Assembly (NCBI GenBank): GCA_946624575.1 | Contig: CAMOSH010000004.1 | Coordinates: 1-54,240, forward strand | Reading direction: 5' to 3' | Length of the DNA stretch: 54,240 bases | From: an uncultured Verrucomicrobiota bacterium | GTDB lineage: Bacteria > Verrucomicrobiota > Kiritimatiellia > RFP12 > UBA3636 | Shown here: positions 48,021 to 54,240 of the stretch, piece after piece | How the letters are laid out: each line of letters starts with the position of its first letter | How positions within the stretch are numbered: the first letter of the stretch is position 1 | The notes under the pieces: model-generated | Told to the model about the DNA's origin: nothing | Databases searched by the model: none | What the model saw: only the letters and a program-made list of their open reading frames with translations | Translations under genes and position numbers: made by a program

Positions 48021-48196
48021 CCCCATTTGACACCCACCGCCCTTTCTGCCATGCTTTCCCCGTCCCCGCGCATGGCTCCATCCCTCCGGTAGGGGCCGCG
48101 CGCCGCGCAGCCCGCAACCTTTCAACCTTTCAACTTTTCAACTTTTCAACTTTTCAACCGGATACACCCCCAACCAAATCGCCGCAAAGCGGTCGT
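48021..48196 (+). repeat. Promoter-leader element, copy C
   Basis: TTGACA (48027-48032), 17-bp spacer, CATGCT (48050-48055): the promoter bases differ from copy B but the layout is the same. Then the identical mini-ORF MAPSLR (48072-48092), the GC palindrome with one mismatch (GCGCAGCCC), six TTTCAAC units, and GGATACACCCCCAACCAAAT. It leads into the structured leader at 48206. Confidence 0.85.
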
Positions 48197-48205
48197 CGAG
48201 TGAAA

Positions 48206-48388
48206 CCTGAGAAATTTCTACGAAAGACGACACCTTGCAGAGACGGCGCGTAGCGCGCTTGCCTCTCCTCGTGTTTCTTTCAGGGCAAATTCTCAGGGCC
48301 TCTCTCGGGATGCGAAGAGAGGCCTTCTTTTTGACTTCTTCCTTCGTGTCCGACCCGAGCGGCGGAAACACGAAGGAAGGAACTCGAA
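48206..48388 (+). promoter_or_regulatory. Candidate structured leader RNA with terminator and SD-masking hairpin
   Basis: An 8-bp helix CCTGAGAA (48206-48213)/TTCTCAGG (48290-48297) closes a domain that has GAAAG...CTTTC and a GAGA..GGC..GCG hairpin with GCG..GCC..TCTC. Its 3' strand abuts a terminator (48297-48333). A second perfect 11-bp hairpin, TTCCTTCGTGT (48339-48349)/ACACGAAGGAA (48368-48378), covers most of the SD (GAAGGAAGG) of the ATG at 48389. This layout is what an attenuator or riboswitch looks like, but no known class was matched. Confidence 0.5.
48297..48333 (+). terminator. Intrinsic terminator in the leader of the SUMF1-Sel1 gene
   Basis: GGCCTCTCT, 10-nt loop, AGAGAGGCC, then TTCTTTTTG. 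Perfect 9-bp stem, positioned 56 nt before the ATG at 48389. It could also end transcripts from copy C. Confidence 0.85.
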
Positions 48389-51064
48389 ATGATCCCACAT
48401 GCCTCTTTTCTGCATACAATTGCGATTCTCGTTTTTACACTGACCGCCCAATTAGTGGTGGCTGCTCCGCAAACAATTGCCATGCCGCTTGGCGATGATG
48501 GCTTGACATTGGAAATGGTAAAAACACCTGAAGGCCTCTGGTTCGGGAAGTTTGAAGTGACTCAGGCCCAGTGGCGGCAAATCTCTGGCTCGCTGGTCAC
48601 AGGCGGTCGCGAAGTGGACGAAGGCGCGGACAAACCTGTTCTGGGCGCGACGCCCAATGAGATAGACATTTTTCTGCGGAAACTAAACCTAACGGAGGTG
48701 GCAAAGCGCTCCGGTCTTGTGTTTCGTCTCCCCACGGAAGATGAGTGGACTGCGGCCTGCATGGCAGGCGGTAGCGGCAAGTGGCCGCTCGGCACGGACG
48801 GCCGCGAAGGCTCCCTAGATTCCATGGCGTGGTATTGCTCGCGGCAGAGGAGGGACAATTATACCGCCGATCCCGTGCAGTCAGTCGGGCTTAAGGCTCC
48901 AAACGCATACGGACTTTACGACATGCTCGGCAACGCGGAGGAGATGACATCCACCACGAAACTCGTTGAAAAACCATTCTTGGGCAAGGTCCTTTGCAAC
49001 GTCTGGTGCGGGGGCGGCGTGAACTTCCGTCCGCAGCCGGAACCGATTCTCGACGCATTTGTCGGACAGATCGATGACGGAGGCCAAAACTTCCGCGATG
49101 GTGCCCGCGCAAGGCGCGCCGAAGATGGCCCAATCGGCTTTGGTGGATTCCGTCTCTGCGCAACTGGCGAGGCAAAAGGTGGCGAACCGGCAAATCTGCC
49201 AAATCAGAATCAATCCAAGCCGGCACAGGCACAGGGAAACAAACCGCCAGCACCAGCGGCTGGGGCCAGTGCCACGCTAGAAGCGAAACCGTCAGTGCAA
49301 CCAGTCAAACCGGGAGCATCCTCGCATTCATCCCTCTCTATTTCCCGAGGCGGCGTAACGACATCCTTCTCCGCCACGGTGACAGGAGGCGGCAAAGTAA
49401 GTTCAACGCAATCCTCTACCGTAAATGGCATCACAACGACAGTGAGAACCGTGACGACCGCCAATGGCTCGGAAACGTTGACTGAATATTCTGCGGCAAC
49501 GCCAGAAGCACAGGGGCATTTGGCATACAACCTTCATCATGGCAAGGAAGGTTTTCCAAAGGACATTGCATTGGCAACTTTCTGGTATGAGAAGGCTGCA
49601 GAAGGTGGAGAAGCCATTGCCATGAACAATCTGGGATTGATCCTTCAAGATACGGGAGAGCCAGAGAATGTAAAAAGAGGCTATGAACTGATAGCACAGG
49701 CGGCGGAACTTTGTCCAAACGATTCGGCAATCTGTTTCAATCTCGGCAAATGCTATTACGACGGCAAAGGCGTTACGCAGGATTATGCGAAGGCCGTGGA
49801 ATGGTACCGCAAGGCGGCGGAACAGGACCATGCTACGGCGCAATACAATCTCGGTGTCAGCTATGCCCACGGCTATGGCGTTGCGCAAGACTATGCACAG
49901 GCCGTGGAATGGTACCGCAAGGCGGCGGAACAAGGCCATGCTACAGCGCAAAACAATCTCGGTTTCAGCTATGACCACGGCCAAGGCGTTGCGCAGGATT
50001 ATGCGAAGGCCGTGGAATGGTACCGCAAGGCGGCGGAACAGGGCAATGCCGCGGCGCAAAACAATCTCGGTTTCAGCTATGGCCACGGCCATGGCGTTAC
50101 GCAGGATTATGCACAAGCCGTGGAATGGTACCGCAAGGCGGCGGAACAGGGCGATGCCGCGGCGCAAAATAATCTAGGCGGATGCTACTATTATGGTCGC
50201 GGGGTTGAAATCGATTTTGTCGAAGCAATAAAATGGTACAAGAAAGCTTCGGAAAATGGTGATGAAGTCGCTCAGAAACAACTTGCGCTTTGTTACCAAC
50301 AAGGGACTGGAGTTGAACAGAATTACGCAACCGCCGTATATTGGTATCAAAAGGCCGCAGCGCAAGGAAATGTTGTCGCACAATCAAATTTAGGCCTTTT
50401 ATATTACATTGGAATGGGCGTCGCACAGGATTATGCCGAGGCTGTTAGGTGGTTTCGATTGGCGGCTGAGCAAGGAGATGCGGTACCACAATACAATTTG
50501 GCTGTCTGTTATGAGAAAGGACTAGGAGTCGAAAAAAATTCCAAAGAGGCGGCAAAATTGTATGAACGTGCCGCAAAACAAGGGAATGTTGATGCCCAAA
50601 ATGCGATCGGCGAGGCTTATTTCAAAGGCAATGGTGTTGAGCAAGACAACGAAATCGCCGCAAATTGGTTTAAAAAGGCAGCCACCGGCGGACATTTGAC
50701 AGGAATGTCTAATTTGGCATATTGCTATTCTCAAGGCATTGGAGTAGAAAAAAATGCCAAGAAGGCTGCCGTCTGGTATGAGAAGGCGGCCCAACAGGGA
50801 GATCCCTCAAGCATTAATCATCTAGGAATGTGCTATCTTTGCGGTGAAGGCGTTGAACAGGACAATGAAATAGCTGTCAAATGGTTCCGCAAGGCCGCCG
50901 ATAAAGGTTATGGATGGGCGCAATATAATCTTGGATGTTGCTACCGAGATGGAAAGGGCGTGGAGAAGAACCCCAAGAAAGCGCTAATGTGGTTCCGCAA
51001 GGCTGCCGAACAGGGGCACGAACAAGCCAAGGCGGAAATCAGGAAACTTGAGGCGACAGAGTGA
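48389..51064 (+). CDS. Secreted SUMF1/FGE-like domain protein fused to many Sel1 repeats
   Basis: 891 residues. Signal peptide 'FLHTIAILVFTLTAQLVVAA'. Residues about 30-265 form a formylglycine-generating-enzyme-like (SUMF1) fold: 'LWFGKFEVTQAQWRQISG', 'FRLPTEDEWTAACMAGGSG', 'NAYGLYDMLGNAEEM', 'GFGGFRLC'. Then a Ser/Thr-rich linker and, from about 375 to 885, about 14 Sel1 repeats ('GVAQDYAQAVEWYRKAAEQGHATAQNNLG'). Four repeats at 49776-50170 are nearly identical at DNA level and GC-rich; those after about 50170 are AT-rich and divergent. Catalytic FGE Cys residues were not found. Likely periplasmic or surface protein-protein scaffold. Confidence 0.85.
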   Translation: MIPHASFLHTIAILVFTLTAQLVVAAPQTIAMPLGDDGLTLEMVKTPEGLWFGKFEVTQAQWRQISGSLVTGGREVDEGADKPVLGATPNEIDIFLRKLNLTEVAKRSGLVFRLPTEDEWTAACMAGGSGKWPLGTDGREGSLDSMAWYCSRQRRDNYTADPVQSVGLKAPNAYGLYDMLGNAEEMTSTTKLVEKPFLGKVLCNVWCGGGVNFRPQPEPILDAFVGQIDDGGQNFRDGARARRAEDGPIGFGGFRLCATGEAKGGEPANLPNQNQSKPAQAQGNKPPAPAAGASATLEAKPSVQPVKPGASSHSSLSISRGGVTTSFSATVTGGGKVSSTQSSTVNGITTTVRTVTTANGSETLTEYSAATPEAQGHLAYNLHHGKEGFPKDIALATFWYEKAAEGGEAIAMNNLGLILQDTGEPENVKRGYELIAQAAELCPNDSAICFNLGKCYYDGKGVTQDYAKAVEWYRKAAEQDHATAQYNLGVSYAHGYGVAQDYAQAVEWYRKAAEQGHATAQNNLGFSYDHGQGVAQDYAKAVEWYRKAAEQGNAAAQNNLGFSYGHGHGVTQDYAQAVEWYRKAAEQGDAAAQNNLGGCYYYGRGVEIDFVEAIKWYKKASENGDEVAQKQLALCYQQGTGVEQNYATAVYWYQKAAAQGNVVAQSNLGLLYYIGMGVAQDYAEAVRWFRLAAEQGDAVPQYNLAVCYEKGLGVEKNSKEAAKLYERAAKQGNVDAQNAIGEAYFKGNGVEQDNEIAANWFKKAATGGHLTGMSNLAYCYSQGIGVEKNAKKAAVWYEKAAQQGDPSSINHLGMCYLCGEGVEQDNEIAVKWFRKAADKGYGWAQYNLGCCYRDGKGVEKNPKKALMWFRKAAEQGHEQAKAEIRKLEATE

Positions 51065-51079
51065 TTGAACTCCCCCTGA

Positions 51080-51280
51080 TCGACAGACCCGCACGAGGAC
51101 TGGACCGACGTGACGGACGAAGCCGACCTGGACGCGGCGGAGTGGCGGTTGCCGTTTCGGCGGCGTTCCGCCGCCTCACTCCGCCTCGTGCGGGGCGGCC
51201 ATGCCTCGCGGTCGCCCGTCGCCTGCGGCTTGGGCTTTGCGCTCGGCATTTTCTTCAAGGTCAAGGTGGAGATGCGGTAA
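51080..51280 (+). pseudogene. C-terminal remnant of an adhesin-type protein, copy 1, with internal insert
   Basis: Open frame from 51080 to a stop at 51278-51280, with no start: 'EDWTDVTDEADLDAAEW', then a 35-residue Arg/Gly-rich run, then 'FFKVKVEMR'. The flanks fit the end of a large repeat-type adhesin module ('..EWRFFKVKVEM'). The same 35-residue run occurs in the copy at 53985. No upstream domain exists here, so it is a remnant or a mobile repeat. Confidence 0.5.
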
Positions 51281-51357
51281 ATGTTGCCAATGTGGAAGTG
51301 TTGCCAATCGTCAATGCCAATGCCCAATTGGAAACTGGCAACATTTCCACAATGGCA
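51281..51357. repeat. TTGCCA-rich inverted repeat after adhesin remnant 1
   Basis: ATGTTGCCAATGTGGAAGTGTTGCCA is followed about 30 nt later by its near reverse complement TGGCAACATTTCCACAATGGCA, forming a 24-bp imperfect hairpin. The same left arm follows remnant 3 and remnant 2 in shorter form. The following 51358-51463 shows no gene. Confidence 0.8.
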
Positions 51358-51463
51358 CATTTTCGCCGGATGAGAGAGGCGCTCCACGGACCTGCTGGCG
51401 GTCTGGAGACCGCCACCCCTCTGCGGCTCGCCGGGACGGCTCGCCCCACCCGGATCGCGCGCC

Positions 51464-52298
51464 CTACCTGCGGGCAAGATGGCTTCGCGGGTCAAGAAGG
51501 AACGGGACGAGGCCTATGGTTTCGATGCCCGTTTCGTCCGTCCACGATTTGTCAAATCCGTATGTCACGACGATTTTCCGGAAAAAGTCGCCCGTCCTGC
51601 GCAGGGACTCGGTTTCCTGTCTGCGTTTTTCCGCGTCCGGGATGGCGTATGCGGACTGGATATAGACCTTTTCATGGTCCTTCCTTCCAGAGCGAGGCAA
51701 ACGAGTTGGCAATGCGGGTCGGATTCGTGAGGGACCCCACCGCCGAGCAGAGCATGTCCGCCACTCGCGACAGCGCGGCCGTGTCGCGGATTTTCCATCG
51801 TTCCACCATGTCCTTGAGGTAGGTCTTTTCAAAAAGGACCGACAGAAGGCGCCTCTTTTCCGTTTCGTCGCGTTCCAGAACCACCTGGGGAAGCCCTCCG
51901 AACGTCTCGTAGTCGTGCAAGGCGTCTGATTTTTCCCCGCCATGTGCGGGCAAAAACTCCGCGAAAGAAAGTGGCCGCATCCTCAATTCCCACCCTCGGC
52001 CGCGGAACTGCGTCGCGATGTCGGACGAAAGCATTTTCGAATTGCTCCCCGTCACATAGACGTCGGTGTTCGGCAGCGCCGCCAGGGAGTTCAGGACATC
52101 ATGGAAAGAAAGATATGCCGACTCCCGGTCTTCTGGTGCGATGCGATCCGGATCGACACCTTCCTTCAGGACTTTTCGGCAAAGCTGAACTTCGTCGATA
52201 AACACGTAATGCATCTGTTTTCCGGAACGGATGCGCCTTGCGAAATAGTCAGGTTTCAAAACGAAATGGAGTCTAGTACAACCCGGTTTCCATGTCAA
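51464..52298 (-). pseudogene. Broken AAA/DUF4143 ATPase gene
   Basis: Compared with the intact gene at 52565-53890, it lacks the N-terminal P-loop part: similarity begins near 'YVFIDEVQLCRKVLKEGVDPDRIAP'. It runs through 'GSNSKMLSSDIATQF' and 'AVGSLTNPTRIANSFASL', then stops at 51672. A second frame resumes 'EKVYIQSAYAIPDAEKRRQE' to 51464. About 110 residues between these points are missing and the frame has shifted. The gene is clearly dead; the DUF4143 domain is mostly lost. Confidence 0.85.
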
Positions 52299-52364
52299 AT
52301 CCTATTTTGAAATCTGGTGGAATTCCACTAAATCGGAAAGTCCGCAACGAACAATTGAACCTAA

Positions 52365-52550
52365 ACCGAGTACGCGAACAAGGTCTGGGAGTGCTACGTC
52401 GCGGGGATCAGTCCGACGAACGCGGCGGCGCGGTTCGAAGTGACGATTGAAATTGGCGCGGACGGGAAGCCCGTGGTGCGCTGGAACCCGCCGCTTGCGC
52501 CGGAAGAGAATGTGGAAGTGTTGCCAGTTGTCAATTCCAGTTGCCAATGA
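52365..52550 (+). pseudogene. C-terminal adhesin-module remnant, copy 2
   Basis: Open between stops, no start: 'TEYANKVWECYVAGISPTNAAARF' and 'VTIEIGADGKPVVRWNPPLAPEE'. This resembles the C-terminal module of large repeat adhesins in this group (GLDPTNA...F...I...W.P.L). It runs directly into the dispersed repeat (GTGGAAGTGTTGCCAGTTG), ending VEVLPVVNSSCQ, so the real C-terminal strand is gone. Confidence 0.6.
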
Positions 52551-52564
52551 CGGGGCGGAACGGA

Positions 52565-53890
52565 TCAGCCGCCAAAGAGAATCGATGGATCGAGAAGAAA
52601 AGGAATAATGCCGACGTGGACGATTCCGTCGCCATCGGCAAGCGGTGGCCGGAATCCTGACGTAACGACGAGCTTCCGGAAGAAATCCCCGCTGGCGCGG
52701 AGCGGAGCCGTTTCCTGCCGCCGTTTTTCCTCGTCGGGGATCGCAAATGCGCTCTGGACGTATGCGCGGCGCGGACCGTCGTTGACGATGAAATCGATTT
52801 CCAGCTGCCGTTTGGTCCGTTTGCCGTTGGCGGAGGTCGTTTCTTCGACGAAACCCACGTCAACGGAATGTCCTCGTGCGGTCAATTCGTTGTAAATGAC
52901 ATTTTCCATCAAGTGCGTTTCCTCGACTTGACGGAAGTTCAGGCGGGCGTTTCGGAGTCCGACGTCCTCGGCGTAATACTTCGACGGATATTCAAGGTAT
53001 CTCCTTCCCTTGACGTCGTATCTGTCGGCCCGGTTAACGAGAAAGGCGTCTTCGAGAATGTCGATGTATTTCTTGACGGTCGGCTGGCTAACGGGCGTCA
53101 TGCCGGAAGAATTCGCCGTGTTCGCGATTCTCGTCGGATTCGTCAAGGAGCCCACGGCAGAAAACAAGGTGTCGGTCACGGTTTCCAGGAGTTGATCGTG
53201 CCGAAGGGCATGTCGCTCGACGATGTCCTTGAAATAGACCTTTTTGAACAGTTGGGAAAGATAGTCGCGCTTCCTTTCCGGATTTTCGGCAAGAACGGCC
53301 CCCGGCATTCCTCCGTAAACGAGATATTGCTCCCACGCTTCGGCTTTCTCCAAGCGCGACACCGCAAGACATTCGGAAAATGTCAGTGGATGGAGCCTGA
53401 TTTCCTCGCCGCGGTCGCGGAAATTCGTGGCGATGTCTGACGAAAGCATCTTTGAGTTCGATCCGGTGACATATATGTCCGTTTCGGGAATTTTCAGGAG
53501 CCCGTTCAGCACGTCGTAGAACGTGATGTATGCGCTTTCTCGGTCATCTGGCGCGATTTTGGACAAGTCCACACCATCGGGAAGGGTTTTCCGGATCATT
53601 TGGATTTCATCGATGAAAACGTATTTCCATCCGTGTCTGCGCCCGCGCAAACGGCGCCGGAGCCAATCGCCCAGCAGAATGGGGTTTCGAAGATCGCTCA
53701 TGTCGTCATCGTCAAGGGCGACCATGACGATGTCCGCCGGTTTGACGCCTTCCTCGATCAGCCTTTCACGGAACAGGCGGAACAGAAGGTGGCTTTTCCC
53801 GCATCGGCGGATGCCGGTGACGATTTTCACGAAACCGTCGTGACGGCTTGACAACAGCCGATTTAGATACATGTCACGTGGTATGTTCAT
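52565..53890 (-). CDS. AAA ATPase with C-terminal DUF4143
   Basis: 441 residues. P-loop 'VTGIRRCGKSHLLFRLF' near residue 25, Walker B 'YVFIDEIQMIRKT' near residue 90, sensor-like 'DIYVTGSNSKMLSSD', and the C-terminal DUF4143 with 'LENVIYNELTARGHSVDVG' style motif and a final 'DFFRKLVVTSGF'. This is the AAA_14/DUF4143 family, numerous in many gut and environmental genomes; function unknown, not a transposase. Starts at ATG 53890. Intact, and the sister copy beside it is broken. Confidence 0.9.
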   Translation of the reverse strand: MNIPRDMYLNRLLSSRHDGFVKIVTGIRRCGKSHLLFRLFRERLIEEGVKPADIVMVALDDDDMSDLRNPILLGDWLRRRLRGRRHGWKYVFIDEIQMIRKTLPDGVDLSKIAPDDRESAYITFYDVLNGLLKIPETDIYVTGSNSKMLSSDIATNFRDRGEEIRLHPLTFSECLAVSRLEKAEAWEQYLVYGGMPGAVLAENPERKRDYLSQLFKKVYFKDIVERHALRHDQLLETVTDTLFSAVGSLTNPTRIANTANSSGMTPVSQPTVKKYIDILEDAFLVNRADRYDVKGRRYLEYPSKYYAEDVGLRNARLNFRQVEETHLMENVIYNELTARGHSVDVGFVEETTSANGKRTKRQLEIDFIVNDGPRRAYVQSAFAIPDEEKRRQETAPLRASGDFFRKLVVTSGFRPPLADGDGIVHVGIIPFLLDPSILFGG

Positions 53891-53984
53891 TGAATCCCTA
53901 CTTTGAAGTTGGGTGTGTTTTCACGCAAATCAAAAACGGCGACATTCTTGACGATCTTCTGATCGATGTCAACATGAAAAATCG

Positions 53985-54167
53985 GTGACATGGACCGAAA
54001 CGGACGAAAGCGATCTCGAAGCGGCGGGGTGGCGGTTGCCGTTTCGGCGGCGTTCCGCCGCCTCACTCCGCCTCGTGCGGGGCGGCCATGCCTCGCGGTC
54101 GCCCGTCGCCTGCGGCTTGGGCTTTGCGCTCGGCATTTTCTTCAAGGTCAAGGTGGAAATGCGGTAA
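53985..54167 (+). pseudogene. C-terminal adhesin remnant, copy 3, with the same internal insert
   Basis: Reads 'TWTETDESDLEAAGW', the 35-residue run RLPFRRR...GLGFALGIF, then 'FFKVKVEMR' and stop 54165-54167. The first part differs from copy 1 at several codons, yet the insert and tail are almost identical in DNA. No proper start codon context was seen. Confidence 0.5.
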
Positions 54168-54220
54168 ATGTTGCCAATGTGGAAGTGTTGCCAGTTGCCA
54201 ATTCCAGTTGCCAATTGGGT
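54168..54220. repeat. TTGCCA-rich dispersed repeat after remnant 3
   Basis: ATGTTGCCAATGTGGAAGTGTTGCCA matches 51281-51306, followed by GTTGCCAATTCCAGTTGCCAATTG. It is the same class as the repeat after remnants 1 and 2. The window ends soon after. Confidence 0.8.
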
Positions 54221-54240
54221 GGCGCCTCTGCGCTGATCTA

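Noticed and set aside
49770-50170. 108-bp direct repeats as possible CRISPR or IS
   Set aside because: They are Sel1 domain codons in one frame of the large ORF.
52565-53890. AAA/DUF4143 gene as a transposase
   Set aside because: P-loop ATPase with DUF4143 and no DDE, HUH or recombinase motifs; no flanking target duplication identified.
1-54240. tRNA, rRNA or CRISPR loci
   Set aside because: No convincing T-loop/acceptor patterns, rRNA motifs or spacer arrays were noticed by eye; a tRNAscan-SE/Infernal run would settle this.

Overview
The window looks like chromosomal DNA of a Gram-negative PVC-superphylum bacterium, most likely a Kiritimatiellota/Verrucomicrobiota relative. The taxonomy is inferred: no rRNA or other marker was placed on a tree. 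The reasons are GC-rich coding sequence, an outer membrane (GT9 heptosyltransferase, SurA/PpiD-type chaperones, AsmA-like protein, outer-membrane barrel, Wza/Wzc-type export), a TIGR03790-type secreted protein, a fused MurC-MurB, and remnants of large repeat-type adhesins with a 'GLDPTN / FFKVxVEM'-like C-terminal module. No rRNA, tRNA, CRISPR array or transposase was recognised.

Layout. 0.2-4 kb: an AT-rich patch of GTTGATAA/TTATCAAC boxes, an XRE-type HTH/Cys-rich protein, and a DinG-family helicase. 4-9.1 kb: an ECF sigma factor fused in frame to an autotransporter-like passenger, a CCTAGG array, and a secreted GH5 glycosidase. 9.1-13.8 kb: rpmH-rnpA-yidD, an EamA permease, efp, a TIGR03790-like protein and a LysM lipoprotein. 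13.8-23.2 kb: rpe, a second CTAG array, ligA, murC-murB fusion, recD2 and a GT9 heptosyltransferase. 23.2-28.5 kb: a PpiD-like foldase, a secreted protein with 23 copies of a 21-bp repeat, a FecR-like protein, and a Flp pilin/TadE-like pair. 28.5-41.3 kb: comF, then an exopolysaccharide export operon read right to left (barrel, Wzc-like kinase, Wza-like lipoprotein, TPR protein, asnB), followed by a SurA-like isomerase, prepilin peptidase and AsmA-like protein. 41.3-46.5 kb: a RluD-family pseudouridine synthase, a lysine-2,3-aminomutase-family radical SAM enzyme, a six-hairpin glycosidase carrying an in-frame repeat, and an esterase.

46.5-54.2 kb is an accessory region with many repeats. It has three copies of a promoter-leader element (a sigma-70-like promoter, a 6-codon ORF MAPSLR, a GC palindrome and TTTCAAC repeats). 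One copy sits directly before a DUF4160-DUF2442 pair and another before a structured leader RNA with terminator and a ribosome-site hairpin. That leader precedes a SUMF1-Sel1 secreted protein. The right end alternates adhesin C-terminal remnants with AAA/DUF4143 ATPase genes, one broken and one intact.

How it fits together: most of the window is housekeeping (translation, replication/repair, peptidoglycan, envelope biogenesis) interleaved with secretion and surface functions. The most unusual signals are non-coding or repeat-based: two oppositely oriented arrays of CCTAGG at about 9-10 bp period, the sigma-passenger fusion, the promoter-leader modules, the candidate regulatory leader RNA, and repeat cassettes that keep a reading frame open inside genes.
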